Part shown: positions 1 to 8,671 of the stretch, piece after piece
Position numbering within the stretch: the first letter of the stretch is position 1
Layout of the letters: each line of letters starts with the position of its first letter
From: Pseudomonas bubulae
GTDB taxonomy: Bacteria; Pseudomonadota; Gammaproteobacteria; Pseudomonadales; Pseudomonadaceae
Direction of reading: 5' to 3'
DNA length: 64,000 nucleotides
Assembly: GCF_900618535.1 (NCBI RefSeq)
Contig: NZ_UYJA01000003.1
Coordinates: 496,001-560,000 of the forward strand
Position numbers and translations under genes: made by a program
The notes under the pieces: model-generated
The model's database searches: none
What the model was told of the DNA's origin: nothing
What the model saw: the letters and a program-made list of their open reading frames with translations, nothing else

Positions 1-337
1 GGCGGGCATCCGCGAAGCTTTTGAACGCAACGTTCAGGACAACCGCGAAGGGTCCCACACCCACCCCGGCGATCGTCTGTTCCATATCCGCATTGCCCAG
101 GCCTCGGACAACCCGGCCTATGCCCTGATGATCCAGCATCTATTGGGCCATCGTTACGGCAGCATGTTCCAGCGCCTGCAAAACCACTACACCCCACAGG
201 ATATGACCCATCGCTCGGAAGATGAGCACCGCCGTATCCTGCTGGCGCTCGAGCAGCACGATGCGCCCGCCGCACGGCAGGCAATGGCCGAGCACCTGGA
301 TGAAGTGATCCGTATATTCAGTCGCAGCGCGCGCTGA
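1..337 (+). CDS. GntR-family regulator, FCD domain (3' part only)
   Basis: The 5' end, including the winged-helix DNA-binding domain, lies outside the window. The visible part, read from base 2, is an all-helical FCD ligand-binding domain of about 111 residues. It carries the metal-coordinating pattern of the family: Asp and His in DRLFH, a further His in EDEHRRIL, and His in AEHLDEV. FCD-type GntR regulators (FadR, LldR, UxuR/ExuR) bind carboxylates and usually repress a neighbouring catabolic operon. The target here is not visible, because the genes to the left are missing and the next gene is an unrelated signalling protein. The family call is firm; ligand and target are unknown. Confidence 0.85.
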   Translation, partial: AGIREAFERNVQDNREGSHTHPGDRLFHIRIAQASDNPAYALMIQHLLGHRYGSMFQRLQNHYTPQDMTHRSEDEHRRILLALEQHDAPAARQAMAEHLDEVIRIFSRSAR

Positions 338-457
338 CATTCAATCGCCAGTCGGGAGGGTTGGCATTAGTCCTACATTTATTGGGACTTTTCCTAGGTA
401 AAAATCTTTCAGCATTCGAGATGATTGACCTACACCGTTTCTCGATGGTTCATCTTA

Positions 458-1675
458 ATGCCTGGAAATCCCCTGCGTGTCCTGATCCTGGAAGATGACA
501 GTTTCCAGCGTGCTGTTGCGGTAAGCATGTTTCGCTCCCTGGGTTGCCATGACGTGTTTGAGGCCAGTGACGGCAGCCAGGCGTTGACGGTTCTTCAGCA
601 AGTGGGGCCGGTGGATATCGCCGTGTGCGATTTGCAGATGGATGGCATGGACGGCCTGGCGTTTTTGCGTCGCGTGGGCAGGACGGGGCAAGTCCGGTCG
701 ATTATTGTCAGCAGTGCGCTGTCGGCCGATTTGCGTTGTGCTGCGCATCAGCTCATTGCCCTGTTGGGGCTCGAGTTGCTTGGCGATGCCGGCAAACCGT
801 TGTATGCCGCTGTGCTGCAACCTCTGTTACTCAAGTATCAAAGCAGTATCTGCACGCTCGGACCTGTACCGGGCAGCACGCTGTCACTGGCTTGCGAGGA
901 CGAAGTGCGTCAGGCTCTGGCCCTGCAGCAATTGCAGGCCTGGTATCAACCCAAGTTCAATCTGCAAACCGGCGAGGTGACCGGAGTCGAAGTGCTTTGC
1001 CGTTGGCTGCACCCCGATAAGGGCGTGCTACCACCGGCGGTATTTATCCCGGTGCTGGAGCGCTGCGGCTTGATGGACGAGTTGCTGTTTGCCCAACTCG
1101 ATCAGGCGTTGAGCCTGCAAGAGCAAGCACGGACACGGGGTTATCCCTTGAACATGGCGTTCAACCTGCAAGCGTCGCAACTGGCTAACAGTCAGCTGAC
1201 TTATACCCTCAAGGGGGTTCTGACCCGTCATGTCACGCCGGGCTCCAGGTTGACCTTCGAATTGACTGAAACCGGTTTGCTGCAAGCTCCGGTCGCTAGC
1301 CTGGAGAATCTGGTGCGCCTGCGCATGATGGGCTGCCGGTTATCAATTGACGATTTTGGTGCCGGTTTTTCGTCATTGCAGCGGCTGTGCCAGTTGCCAT
1401 TCACCGAAATCAAGCTGGACGGTGAATTTGTGGGCAACCTGGAGCATGAACCGCGTTGCGCCGCCGTGATCGCCAGCACCCTGGCCCTGGGTAAAGCCTT
1501 GGGTATGTCGGTGGTTATTGAAGGGATTGAAACCGAGGCACAGTCCCAGCGTTTGCTGGCCATGGGCTGTGTTGAAGGGCAGGGTTACTGGTTTGCGCGG
1601 CCCATGAGCGGGCAGGACTTGCTGTGCTGGTTGCAGCAACGTGAAGCAAGCCCTGCCTTAACCACCGCTAGTTGA
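458..1675 (+). CDS. REC-EAL response regulator (c-di-GMP phosphodiesterase, RocR/PvrR-like)
   Basis: The predicted protein has 405 residues. A receiver domain (about 1-120) has the acidic pair LEDD, the phosphoacceptor Asp in VCDLQMDG and the Lys in AGKP. An EAL domain (about 155-395) follows. Residues expected in an active phosphodiesterase are present: EVL in place of EAL in GVEVLCRW, Asn in AFNLQ, Glu in FELTE, the Asp pair in SIDDFGAG, Lys in IKLDG, Glu in IEGIE, and QGY. Architecture and length match RocR/PvrR, in which phosphorylation controls c-di-GMP hydrolysis. No histidine kinase is adjacent. I chose ATG 458, just before the receiver domain; an in-frame TTG at 425 is possible, and neither has a strong Shine-Dalgarno. 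The 3' end overlaps the convergent phosphatase gene by 8 bases. Confidence 0.85.
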   Translation: MPGNPLRVLILEDDSFQRAVAVSMFRSLGCHDVFEASDGSQALTVLQQVGPVDIAVCDLQMDGMDGLAFLRRVGRTGQVRSIIVSSALSADLRCAAHQLIALLGLELLGDAGKPLYAAVLQPLLLKYQSSICTLGPVPGSTLSLACEDEVRQALALQQLQAWYQPKFNLQTGEVTGVEVLCRWLHPDKGVLPPAVFIPVLERCGLMDELLFAQLDQALSLQEQARTRGYPLNMAFNLQASQLANSQLTYTLKGVLTRHVTPGSRLTFELTETGLLQAPVASLENLVRLRMMGCRLSIDDFGAGFSSLQRLCQLPFTEIKLDGEFVGNLEHEPRCAAVIASTLALGKALGMSVVIEGIETEAQSQRLLAMGCVEGQGYWFARPMSGQDLLCWLQQREASPALTTAS

Positions 1676-2966
1676 AGGTATAGGGCGTCAGCGCGGTGGG
1701 GTCGATGTTCTGCTCGACTTGGACCATCGCATCCTTGAGCGGGCAGAGCAGGCCTGCGCTGGTTTTGCGGCAGTCCCCGGCGCTTTGGAAATCGCTCCTG
1801 AGGGGTTTTTGCGTGGCGGTCAGTTGGGTCAGGTTACGAATCTGGTCCATTGACTGGGCCTCAAAGGCGATGCGCAAAAAGTACTCGCCGGTTTTGACTT
1901 CCTTGTAACGTTCGAACTGCAACGTACCCACGGGCGGGATGTTGTTGGCGATGTAATCTCCCTGCTTCCAGCCGAAGCCGAGCATGGTGCGCAGGTAAGA
2001 GATATTGGTGTCGTGAGCCACCAGCAGCATCAGCGGTACATCGGGCGGGCTATCCGGCGCGTCTTTCTGCTCCAGCGGGGTGCCCTGCTTGAGTTCCAGG
2101 GCAATCTGGTTCATCAGCTCGGAAGCGCCGCGGCTGGCGATATAGGGGATGTCGTTGAGGTAGTCGTACTTGGCCTTGGTCAGCACCATCAGGCTGGATA
2201 CCTCGGCGGCGGTGCGGCCGTTGCCGAAGGCGACCTTGTCCAGTGGCAGGCCCTGGCTATATTCCAGACGGAACACTTCGCCCATATTGGCACCTGCGCT
2301 CAGGCCCTTGATCGCGAAACGGCCCTTGGCGTTTTGTTCCAGTGTCCAGTCCTGTTTGCCATACGGGCAATCGGTGGCAGGCAGGCAGACGACCTCCCTG
2401 AGTTTTTCTTCAAAGGGTTTGTAGCGTGCCTGTGCGGCTTCGACGCTGCCGCCCAGAGCCTTGAGGATTTCGGCTTTGGCCTTGGCCGGATCGAGCGCGG
2501 CAAAGGGCATTTCATTGGCCTGGAACAGGGCATCCTGCTTGCCGTGGACATAGCCCGGTTGCAGGCCGCAGCCGGGGAACATGCCATCGAGCAAGGCCTG
2601 GGCCGTGGCCTTGGTGCGTTGCAGGGGGCTGGCGTGTACCAGCAACTGGCTGGCATCCGGGCAGCCCCGGGGGATCAGCCCGGCGGCCCGCAGCACTTCA
2701 CCACGGTAACGGCCCATTTCCACCGCGCCGGTATAGCCGTGGCCGGTCAGGTTACCGAAGGGCACCAGCCAGGTTGGCCATTTGCGCTGGGTGACCGAGG
2801 TCAGCAGCTTTTCATTGGATTCGGTAGGCGGGCGCACTCCGTGGCGGCTGACCTGCACGACTTTATCCAGCACATAGCCATCGCTGCTGGGTATCTGGGC
2901 CAAGGCTGCGGGGCTGAACAGGCTGGCCAGCAACAGGCCGGTATAAAGCGGGGGCAGCGTCTTCAT
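1668..2966 (-). CDS. Histidine acid phosphatase (phytase / glucose-1-phosphatase type)
   Basis: A 432-residue exported protein. The N-terminus MKTLPPLYTGLLLASLFSPA with ALAQ is a Sec signal peptide. The mature part opens with the catalytic RHGVRPPT motif, whose His becomes phosphorylated. Near residue 310 it has the proton-donor HD in LLVAHDTNIS. Several Cys pairs suggest periplasmic disulphides. The family (AppA, Agp) hydrolyses phosphomonoesters such as phytate or glucose-1-phosphate. I chose ATG 2966 because it begins the signal peptide; the frame is open upstream but reads as leader. The gene is convergent with the REC-EAL gene and diverges from the glutamine-synthetase-like gene. Substrate is unknown. 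Confidence 0.85.
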   Translation of the reverse strand: MKTLPPLYTGLLLASLFSPAALAQIPSSDGYVLDKVVQVSRHGVRPPTESNEKLLTSVTQRKWPTWLVPFGNLTGHGYTGAVEMGRYRGEVLRAAGLIPRGCPDASQLLVHASPLQRTKATAQALLDGMFPGCGLQPGYVHGKQDALFQANEMPFAALDPAKAKAEILKALGGSVEAAQARYKPFEEKLREVVCLPATDCPYGKQDWTLEQNAKGRFAIKGLSAGANMGEVFRLEYSQGLPLDKVAFGNGRTAAEVSSLMVLTKAKYDYLNDIPYIASRGASELMNQIALELKQGTPLEQKDAPDSPPDVPLMLLVAHDTNISYLRTMLGFGWKQGDYIANNIPPVGTLQFERYKEVKTGEYFLRIAFEAQSMDQIRNLTQLTATQKPLRSDFQSAGDCRKTSAGLLCPLKDAMVQVEQNIDPTALTPYTFN

Positions 2967-3169
2967 CGATCTTCCTTTGGGTCTTCCTGACACAGTGGGC
3001 GAAGAGTCTAGTCGGCAAATAAGACAAATGCCGAGCTCCGTAGCGGCTGCCGAAGGAAGGATCACTGTTTTCGCGAGATTTGTGCGGTGCTCGCTTGAAA
3101 TTCCGAACAGGCAGTGCGTATTTTGTAGCCATTGCCCTGCGCGGCCTGCTTAACAACAAGGATAGTGGC

Positions 3170-4513
3170 ATGAATAGCGATGGCCAGGGTTTGCTCGCAC
3201 AGCGATTGGCGGGTATTGATGAGATTGAATGCGTCACCCCCGACCTCAATGGCGTGCCCCGTGGCAAGGTGATGACTGCTGCGGGGTTTATAGAAGGGCG
3301 GCGCTTGCAGATGGCCCGTGGCGTGCTGCTGCAATGCATCATGGGTGGCTACCCGGAGTCACGCTTTTATGGCGGCGAGGACGGTGATCTTGCCTTGGTG
3401 CCAGACCTCACCCAGCTTCATCGCCTGCCCTGGAGCCAGCCAACCCGTGCCCTGGCCATTTGCGATGCCGATGAGCTCAGCGGTGAAAGCTCGCGTCTGT
3501 CGACCCGTGGCCAGTTGAAAGCGGTGATCGCCCGCTACGCGGCGCGGGGACTGGCGCCGGTGGTAGCGACCGAGCTGGAGTTCTTTGTGTTTGCGCACAA
3601 CCCCGATCCGGCCCAGCCGTTCCGCCCGCCCGTGGGCCTGGACGGGCGCCGTGAAGACGGATTTTCGGCGTTCAGCATCAGCTCCAACAACGGCTTGCGG
3701 CCTTTTTTCAATGAGGTGTACCTGTGCATGGCGGCACTGGGCTTGCCCCGTGACACCTTTATGCACGAGATGGGCGTCAGCCAGTTCGAGATCAACCTGC
3801 TGCACGGTGATCCGATGCTGCTGGCCGACCAGACTTTTCTGTTCAAGCACCTGCTCAAGGAAGTTGCCCTCAAGCATGGCCTTAACGTGGTGTGCATGGC
3901 CAAGCCGCTGGCGCACACGGCCGGCAGTTCGATGCATATTCACCAGAGCGTGGTCGAGGCGGCCAGCGGGCGAAACGTGTTCAGCGACGAAGCGGGGCAG
4001 CCGACAGCCACCTTCCGCCATTTTATCGGCGGGCAGCAGGCGGGCATGGCGGACTTTACCGCGTTGTTTGCGCCGAACGTAAATTCCTATCAGCGCTTGT
4101 TCCACCCCTATGCGTCGCCGAACAACGCGTGCTGGTCCCATGACAACCGGAGTGCGGGTTTACGCATTCCAGCCAGCTCACCTGCGGCGCGGCGGGTTGA
4201 AAACCGTTTGCCGGGGGCGGACGCCAACCCCTACCTGGCAATTGCCGCCAGCCTCGCGGCAGGGTTATATGGCATCGAGCGTGGGCTTGAACCGAGTGCT
4301 GCGATCCAGGGTGAGTTCCAGGTGCCCGAGGCGCTGACATTGCCCTGCACCTTGCACGCGGCACTGGCACGCCTGGCCCGTAGTGAAATGGCGATTGAAC
4401 TGTTCGGCACTGAGTTCATCGAAGGTTACGTTGCGTCCAAGACGCTGGAACTGACCAGCTTCCATGACGAAATCACGCCCTGGGAACGTCGCGTTCTGGC
4501 GGCTCAGGCTTGA
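3170..4513 (+). CDS. Glutamine synthetase family protein (probable glutamate-amine ligase, PuuA/PauA type)
   Basis: 447 residues with the glutamine-synthetase catalytic fold. An N-terminal beta-grasp (VTPDLNGVPRGKVM) precedes metal and substrate motifs: ELEFF, GVSQFEINL, the HTAGSSMHIHQS loop, NSYQRLFHPYASPNNACW and the ENRLPGADANPYLA segment. The LNGVPRGK opening is typical of gamma-glutamylpolyamine synthetases (PuuA; the PauA set of Pseudomonas) rather than nitrogen-assimilating GlnA. The likely reaction is ATP-dependent ligation of glutamate to an amine. Start ATG 3170 follows AAGGA at a fair distance; the frame is open upstream without a ribosome site. The MFS gene follows 65 bases downstream and may be its transporter (inference). 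Amine specificity cannot be read from sequence. Confidence 0.82.
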   Translation: MNSDGQGLLAQRLAGIDEIECVTPDLNGVPRGKVMTAAGFIEGRRLQMARGVLLQCIMGGYPESRFYGGEDGDLALVPDLTQLHRLPWSQPTRALAICDADELSGESSRLSTRGQLKAVIARYAARGLAPVVATELEFFVFAHNPDPAQPFRPPVGLDGRREDGFSAFSISSNNGLRPFFNEVYLCMAALGLPRDTFMHEMGVSQFEINLLHGDPMLLADQTFLFKHLLKEVALKHGLNVVCMAKPLAHTAGSSMHIHQSVVEAASGRNVFSDEAGQPTATFRHFIGGQQAGMADFTALFAPNVNSYQRLFHPYASPNNACWSHDNRSAGLRIPASSPAARRVENRLPGADANPYLAIAASLAAGLYGIERGLEPSAAIQGEFQVPEALTLPCTLHAALARLARSEMAIELFGTEFIEGYVASKTLELTSFHDEITPWERRVLAAQA

Positions 4514-4578
4514 CCGTTTAAATCTGTGGCGCCGGGCCTGTTCCCGGTGGCAGACACAAGGAGCCGTAGGGAAAGCCA

Positions 4579-5892
4579 ATGCACCAGATCTGGAAGTCCT
4601 TTAGAGCGTTGTATTTTGCCTCGCTGATGATGTTGATCGGTTCCGGCCTGTTGAGTACTTATCTGGCGCTGCGCCTGGCAGCGGACAATGTCGACGGCCT
4701 GTGGATCGGCGCGCTGATGGCGGCCAACTATTTTGGCCTGGTGCTGGGTGGCAAGATCGGCCACCGGCTGATTGCCAGGGTCGGGCATATTCGTGCCTAC
4801 GCCACATGCGCCGGTATTGTCGGTGCGGCGGTGCTGTGCCACGGGCTGACGGACTGGCTGCCGATCTGGCTGTTGCTGCGGGTGATTGTCGGTCTGGGCA
4901 TGATGTGCCAGTACATGGTCATCGAAAGCTGGCTTAACGAGCAGGCCGAGGCCAGGCAGCGCGGCGTGGTGTTCAGCCTCTACATGATCGCCTCCTATCT
5001 GGGGCTGGTGCTTGGGCAATTGATCCTGGCGGTTCACCCGCAGCTCGGTCTCGAGTTGTTGATGGTGGTGGCCTTGTGTTTTGCCTTGTGCCTGGTGCCT
5101 GTAGCCATGACCCGGCGTATTCACCCGGCGCCTTTGCACCCGGCGCCGATGGACCCGAAATTTTTTATCAAGCGTGTGCCGCAGTCGTTGATTGCGGTGA
5201 TGGGCGCGGGTTTGCTGGTGGGCTCGTTTTACGGTCTGGCACCGCTCTACGCATCGCAGCAAGGGCTGTCTACCGAACTGGTCGGCTTGTATATGGGTAG
5301 CTGCATTTTTGCCGGCTTGCTGGTGCAGTGGCCGTTGGGCTGGTTGTCCGACCGTTATGACCGGCCGTTGCTGATCCGTATTTTCGCCGGCTTGCTGGCG
5401 GTGGCTGCGTTGCCATTGGCGATCTTGCCGGCGGTGCCCATGCAGGTACTGTTTATTGCCGGTTGCCTGGCGGCTTTGCTGCAATTTTGCATCTATCCGC
5501 TGGCCGTGGCCTTTGCCAACGACCATATCGAGCCGGAGCGTCGTGTGTCGCTGACGGCCATGCTGCTGGTGACTTATGGCGTGGGCGCAAGCGTGGGGCC
5601 GTTGGTGGCGGGGGTGCTGATGAAGCTGTTTGGCAGCCAGATGCTCTATGGGTTTTTCAGCGTGGCGGGGTTGATCCTGGTATGGCGGATTCGCCCGAAT
5701 GCGGTGACCAACCTGCACCAGGTCGATGATGCGCCGCTGCATCACGTGGCCATGCCCGACAGCATGTCCAGCTCGCCGCTGGTCGCCGCCCTTGACCCGC
5801 GGGTGGATGAGCAGGTGGTGCAGGAACAGATGGTGCAGGAGCCGGTGGTGGAGGAGCAGGAGCCAGAACCGGAACCAGAGTCCAAGACATAG
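4579..5892 (+). CDS. MFS permease (YcaD-like) with acidic C-terminal tail
   Basis: 437 residues with about 12 hydrophobic spans in two bundles of six. Loops fit the major facilitator superfamily: GGKIGHRL after helix 2 and GWLSDRYDRPLL after helix 8. The helix-5 region VIESWLNEQAEARQRG is typical of the YcaD/UhpC-like branch. A Shine-Dalgarno (AAGGAG) lies upstream of ATG 4579. The last ~40 residues leave the membrane as a Val/Gln/Glu/Pro-rich tail (DEQVVQEQMVQEP, ending EPEPEPESKT) not needed for transport. It follows the glutamine-synthetase-like gene on the same strand and could export or import the substrate of that enzyme. A REP element follows. Substrate unknown. Confidence 0.8.
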   Translation: MHQIWKSFRALYFASLMMLIGSGLLSTYLALRLAADNVDGLWIGALMAANYFGLVLGGKIGHRLIARVGHIRAYATCAGIVGAAVLCHGLTDWLPIWLLLRVIVGLGMMCQYMVIESWLNEQAEARQRGVVFSLYMIASYLGLVLGQLILAVHPQLGLELLMVVALCFALCLVPVAMTRRIHPAPLHPAPMDPKFFIKRVPQSLIAVMGAGLLVGSFYGLAPLYASQQGLSTELVGLYMGSCIFAGLLVQWPLGWLSDRYDRPLLIRIFAGLLAVAALPLAILPAVPMQVLFIAGCLAALLQFCIYPLAVAFANDHIEPERRVSLTAMLLVTYGVGASVGPLVAGVLMKLFGSQMLYGFFSVAGLILVWRIRPNAVTNLHQVDDAPLHHVAMPDSMSSSPLVAALDPRVDEQVVQEQMVQEPVVEEQEPEPEPESKT

Positions 5893-5901
5893 GCAATACC
5901 C

Positions 5902-5985
5902 CTGTGGGAGCGGGCTTGCTCGCGATGGCATCAGCGCGGTTTTTCAGCCAGATCGCGCCCTCTGCATCGCAGGCAAGCCAGCGAC
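5902..5985. repeat. REP element, imperfect pair
   Basis: Starts with the Pseudomonas REP core CTGTGGGAGCGGGCTTGCTC. A degenerate inverted copy (ATCGCAGGCAAGCC) lies about 50 bases on. It sits between the convergent MFS and flgZ genes, a usual place for REPs. Confidence 0.75.
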
Positions 5986-5992
5986 CACTGTT

Positions 5993-6733
5993 TCAATAAT
6001 CATCGTCTTTATCAAACTGGCGCGCCTCGCGCTGCAGTTGATAGACAAATCGCTCGACCTGGCGCTGCACTGCGCCGCTGATGTTGTGAAAGCGCATCCC
6101 GGCAAAGGTGATATTCAGCCGCTCTTCAAAATGCAGGTAGCGCAACTCCACCGGTGTAGACATCAGGCCAAACGGCAGGTCGGCGCTGAAGCGCTCATAC
6201 ACCTGGCCCAGTTGCATGCCCTGGCTGATATCCCCCTCAAAACGCAATTTGCAGCCGGTTGCCGAAACGTCCAGCAACTTGCCCTTGATCGGCGCCTTGA
6301 GCTTGTCACCCGCCACTTGCACATTGACCAGATTGGCCAGCCGCAGGGCCGCACGGAATGCATTGCGGCGCTGGTGGTACACCACTTCGTGGGGCATCGC
6401 GCCGCGATAACAGCGGTGCTCATGACGGTCATCAATGGTCAGCGCCGTGGTGCACTCCCAGGCGATACGCACGCCATCATGGAAGCCCTCAACCTTGAAC
6501 GGCACCCCCGCTTCAAGAAAACGCTCACCGTCACGGGGGATCATTTCGTCCAGGGCCATGGTGTTGCTCTCGCGATTAACATCCACCACATAGCTCTGGA
6601 AGCGCTGGGTGCGGTCCTGGAAAGTAATGATCAGCGGGTCATGGCTCTCTTGCAGCATCCGCAAGTTGGAGGCAATTTCCAACGGCGTGGTGAGCACCTT
6701 TGGCGGTTGCGGAGCATCTTGGGCGTCGAACAC
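5993..6733 (-). CDS. flgZ: PilZ-domain flagellar brake protein (YcgR/FlgZ)
   Basis: 246 residues: a YcgR N-terminal domain (about 1-115) then a PilZ domain (about 120-235). PilZ c-di-GMP-binding signatures are intact: RRNAFR (RxxxR) near 122 and DVSATGCKL (DxSxxG) near 160. FlgZ/YcgR slows or biases the flagellar motor when c-di-GMP is bound. Translation appears to start at GTG 6733, with GGAG about 10 bases upstream. It lies downstream of flgM and flgN on the same strand, the standard flgMNZ order in Pseudomonas, so it is probably read from the sigma28 promoter upstream of flgM. The REC-EAL phosphodiesterase nearby would act on the same second messenger. Confidence 0.92.
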   Translation of the reverse strand: MFDAQDAPQPPKVLTTPLEIASNLRMLQESHDPLIITFQDRTQRFQSYVVDVNRESNTMALDEMIPRDGERFLEAGVPFKVEGFHDGVRIAWECTTALTIDDRHEHRCYRGAMPHEVVYHQRRNAFRAALRLANLVNVQVAGDKLKAPIKGKLLDVSATGCKLRFEGDISQGMQLGQVYERFSADLPFGLMSTPVELRYLHFEERLNITFAGMRFHNISGAVQRQVERFVYQLQREARQFDKDDDY

Positions 6734-6829
6734 GTTTGATCAATCTCCAGACAAAATACAGCGACACGCAAAAGATGGGCATTCTGCCATCATGTTGTGT
6801 GTCTCGCTACATGCGGTGGTTGCGCGGGC

Positions 6830-7297
6830 TCAAGCCTGGCTGTAGGCGCGGTGCTTGTTGAGCATCGAGGTGGTGCCGCGTGCGTCATACAGAGACGGGG
6901 CTTCGCCGCCATGGAGGATGCGCAACTGGTTGGCGGTGATCGCCTGCTGGGTCTGGATCGACTGACCATTGAGCAGGTTGGCGGCCTGGCATTTCGCTAG
7001 CAGCTGGTTCAGTGCATCGCTCTGGGCGAGCAGTTGTGTTCCCACGCTGGAATGGCTGGCCAGGCTTTCGAGGCCGCTGCGGTTGGTGGCCAGGCCAAGG
7101 CTGGCGAGAATTTCGCTGCGTCTGCGGCCATGTTGCTCAAGCAAAATGATCAGCGACTGTTTGCGCGCCAGAATGTTTTCCAGCACCTGCATGTCGCGGC
7201 CTTTGAGGGCGATGGATTCGTCCTGTAACAGGCCGAGCAATTGCTCGGCAGGAGCGAGGTCATCGTTGATCAGTTGCAGTAAATTTTCGTCGTGCAT
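6830..7297 (-). CDS. flgN: FlgN, chaperone for hook-filament junction proteins
   Basis: 155 residues, almost all helical, with the heptad-like Leu and Gln spacing of FlgN (LLQLINDDLAPAEQLLGLL at the start). FlgN escorts FlgK and FlgL to the flagellar export gate in the cytoplasm. The gene follows flgM by 49 bases on the same strand and precedes flgZ. Neither flgK nor flgL is in the window. The Shine-Dalgarno is weak; ATG 7297 is kept because it begins the helical domain. The identification rests on length, composition and position. Confidence 0.88.
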   Translation of the reverse strand: MHDENLLQLINDDLAPAEQLLGLLQDESIALKGRDMQVLENILARKQSLIILLEQHGRRRSEILASLGLATNRSGLESLASHSSVGTQLLAQSDALNQLLAKCQAANLLNGQSIQTQQAITANQLRILHGGEAPSLYDARGTTSMLNKHRAYSQA

Positions 7298-7346
7298 GGC
7301 GGGCTCTGGGAGTTAAGCGTCCAAAAGCGCGGCACTGGCCGTTGGC

Positions 7347-7673
7347 CTAGCGCTGGGCTTCCATGTCAAGCAGTTTGCTGGCGATCCGGTCGCTGTCGAC
7401 TTTGTAGCTGCCGTCCGCGATGGCTTGTTTAAGCTCTGCCACCCGATTTTTGTCGACTACAGGTTGGTCACGCAACGAGTCGCTGATCTTCTGCAACTGT
7501 TGAGCCTCTTGGCTGAGGTGAACAGATTCCCCGCTTGGGGCGCTGACGCCGTTTTGCTCAGGGTTTATTGCCGGGGCCGCTTGCGTGGCGCTGCCGGTTT
7601 CCTGGTTGGCGTTACTGCGTGTACTGCCGGTCAGGGGCGGGGCGCTGTTGAGACGACTGAAGTCGATGACCAT
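7347..7673 (-). CDS. flgM: FlgM, anti-sigma28 factor
   Basis: 108 residues. The N-terminal half is Ser/Asn/Pro-rich and probably disordered ([17 protein letters not shown]). The C-terminal half holds the sigma28-binding helices, with [20 protein letters not shown] and a final [12 protein letters not shown]. FlgM holds FliA inactive until it is exported through the completed hook. GAGG about 9 bases upstream supports ATG 7673. A sigma28 promoter lies 37-63 bases upstream, giving the usual feedback loop. First gene of flgM-flgN-flgZ. Confidence 0.93.
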   Translation of the reverse strand: MVIDFSRLNSAPPLTGSTRSNANQETGSATQAAPAINPEQNGVSAPSGESVHLSQEAQQLQKISDSLRDQPVVDKNRVAELKQAIADGSYKVDSDRIASKLLDMEAQR

Positions 7674-7709
7674 AACGTTAAACCTCGGGGTATTTGGACG
7701 CTTGCCATG

Positions 7710-7736
7710 TTTTCGGCCATACCCGGAAAAACTTTA
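7710..7736 (-). promoter_or_regulatory. Sigma28 (FliA) promoter of flgM
   Basis: On the minus strand the sequence reads TAAAGTTT, 11 bases, GCCGAAAA. This matches the enterobacterial/pseudomonad FliA consensus TAAAGTTT-N11-GCCGATAA at all but one base. It faces flgM and starts 37 bases from its ATG. Confidence 0.85.
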
Positions 7737-7824
7737 GGCTCGATTAATCATGGCTTCACACAGAGCTGTACTGATCTGCGTCAAATGACAGTGTAGGAAA
7801 GTCGCGAGACTGATGCCAACTTTC

Positions 7825-8595
7825 CTATAATGCCACTTCTACTTGCCCGGGTGCTGTCACCCTGGCGCGGATAACACGCTTGGAGTTCAGGTTTTTTACC
7901 CGTATTTGCTCGCTAAGGCCACCGTCTGACAGGGCTTCGCCGGGCATCTTGACACTTAATGTGCCGCTGCGCGCGCTGATCACCACATGATCGCCCTTGC
8001 GCACGGCTGCGGCCTGCTCCAGGTGGGTGAGGGTCAGCACCTGGTCGGTGACCATGGGCCTGAGCAATTTTTGCCCCACGGCCAGCTCGGTGGCGGTCAG
8101 GTAGCCCTGGCTGATCAGGCTGACATCGCGCTCGCGCAGGGTCACGTCGGGGTAGTCGATAACCATGCCGCGCTTGAGCGGGTGATTGACGGTGACTACG
8201 TCGCGGAACAGTTTGACCTGGGCCGGCACAAAGATGGTCCACGGCGACAGCCCTTCGCAGCGTACGCGCACGATTACCCGGCCCATGGGTTGCGCCGGGC
8301 TTTCGAGGGAAGCTGTCAAATCCTTGTCGCACTGGGCCAGGCGCAGGCGCGGGTCAAGATTGTTGACCTGGATCTGATATCGACCCTCGGTCTGGCTGGT
8401 GGCCAGGTAGTCTTCAACCGTGAATTCAAGAAAGCCCTGGGTCACGCCGATAAGCTGTTCAGGCGATGTAAACGCGTCAGCCCTGCTATAAGTGCTGAGT
8501 GCAAGCAAGGTGCCCGCCGCCAGCGCGCTCAGACCACAGCGGCGCAGACTCGGCAGGAAAGGTCGGTGGCAGGATTTTGTCGTTTTTGCGTTCAT
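7825..8595 (-). CDS. flgA: FlgA, flagellar P-ring assembly chaperone
   Basis: 256 residues. The N-terminus is basic, then hydrophobic (CGLSALAAGTLLALSTYSRA), consistent with Sec export to the periplasm. The C-terminal two-thirds has the SAF domain seen in FlgA: VNHPLKRGMVIDYPDVTLRERDV and the region LRPMVTDQVLTLTHLEQAAAVRKGD with SGTLSVKMPGEAL. FlgA helps FlgI polymerise into the P ring; flgI is not in this window. It is divergent from cheV. A sigma54-like element sits almost against the start codon, so the mRNA leader may be very short or the true start may be downstream. Confidence 0.92.
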   Translation of the reverse strand: MNAKTTKSCHRPFLPSLRRCGLSALAAGTLLALSTYSRADAFTSPEQLIGVTQGFLEFTVEDYLATSQTEGRYQIQVNNLDPRLRLAQCDKDLTASLESPAQPMGRVIVRVRCEGLSPWTIFVPAQVKLFRDVVTVNHPLKRGMVIDYPDVTLRERDVSLISQGYLTATELAVGQKLLRPMVTDQVLTLTHLEQAAAVRKGDHVVISARSGTLSVKMPGEALSDGGLSEQIRVKNLNSKRVIRARVTAPGQVEVAL

Positions 8596-8606
8596 GACCG
8601 ATAAAA

Positions 8607-8622
8607 AGCAAGCCCCGTGCCG
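8607..8622 (-). promoter_or_regulatory. Sigma54-like -24/-12 element before flgA
   Basis: Minus-strand CGGCAC, five bases, TTGCT has the invariant GG and GC spaced ten apart and matches TGGCAC-N5-TTGC at all but the first base. Its -12 end is only 11 bases from the flgA ATG, which is unusually close. Confidence 0.55.
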
Positions 8623-8671
8623 TTTTCGGAATATGCGGGTTGAAACTTGAAGTTTTTAAGAGGAGCTGAGT

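Noticed and set aside
8604..8632. Sigma28 promoter for cheV
   Set aside because: TAAA and GCCG are present but only 13 bases apart instead of 15.
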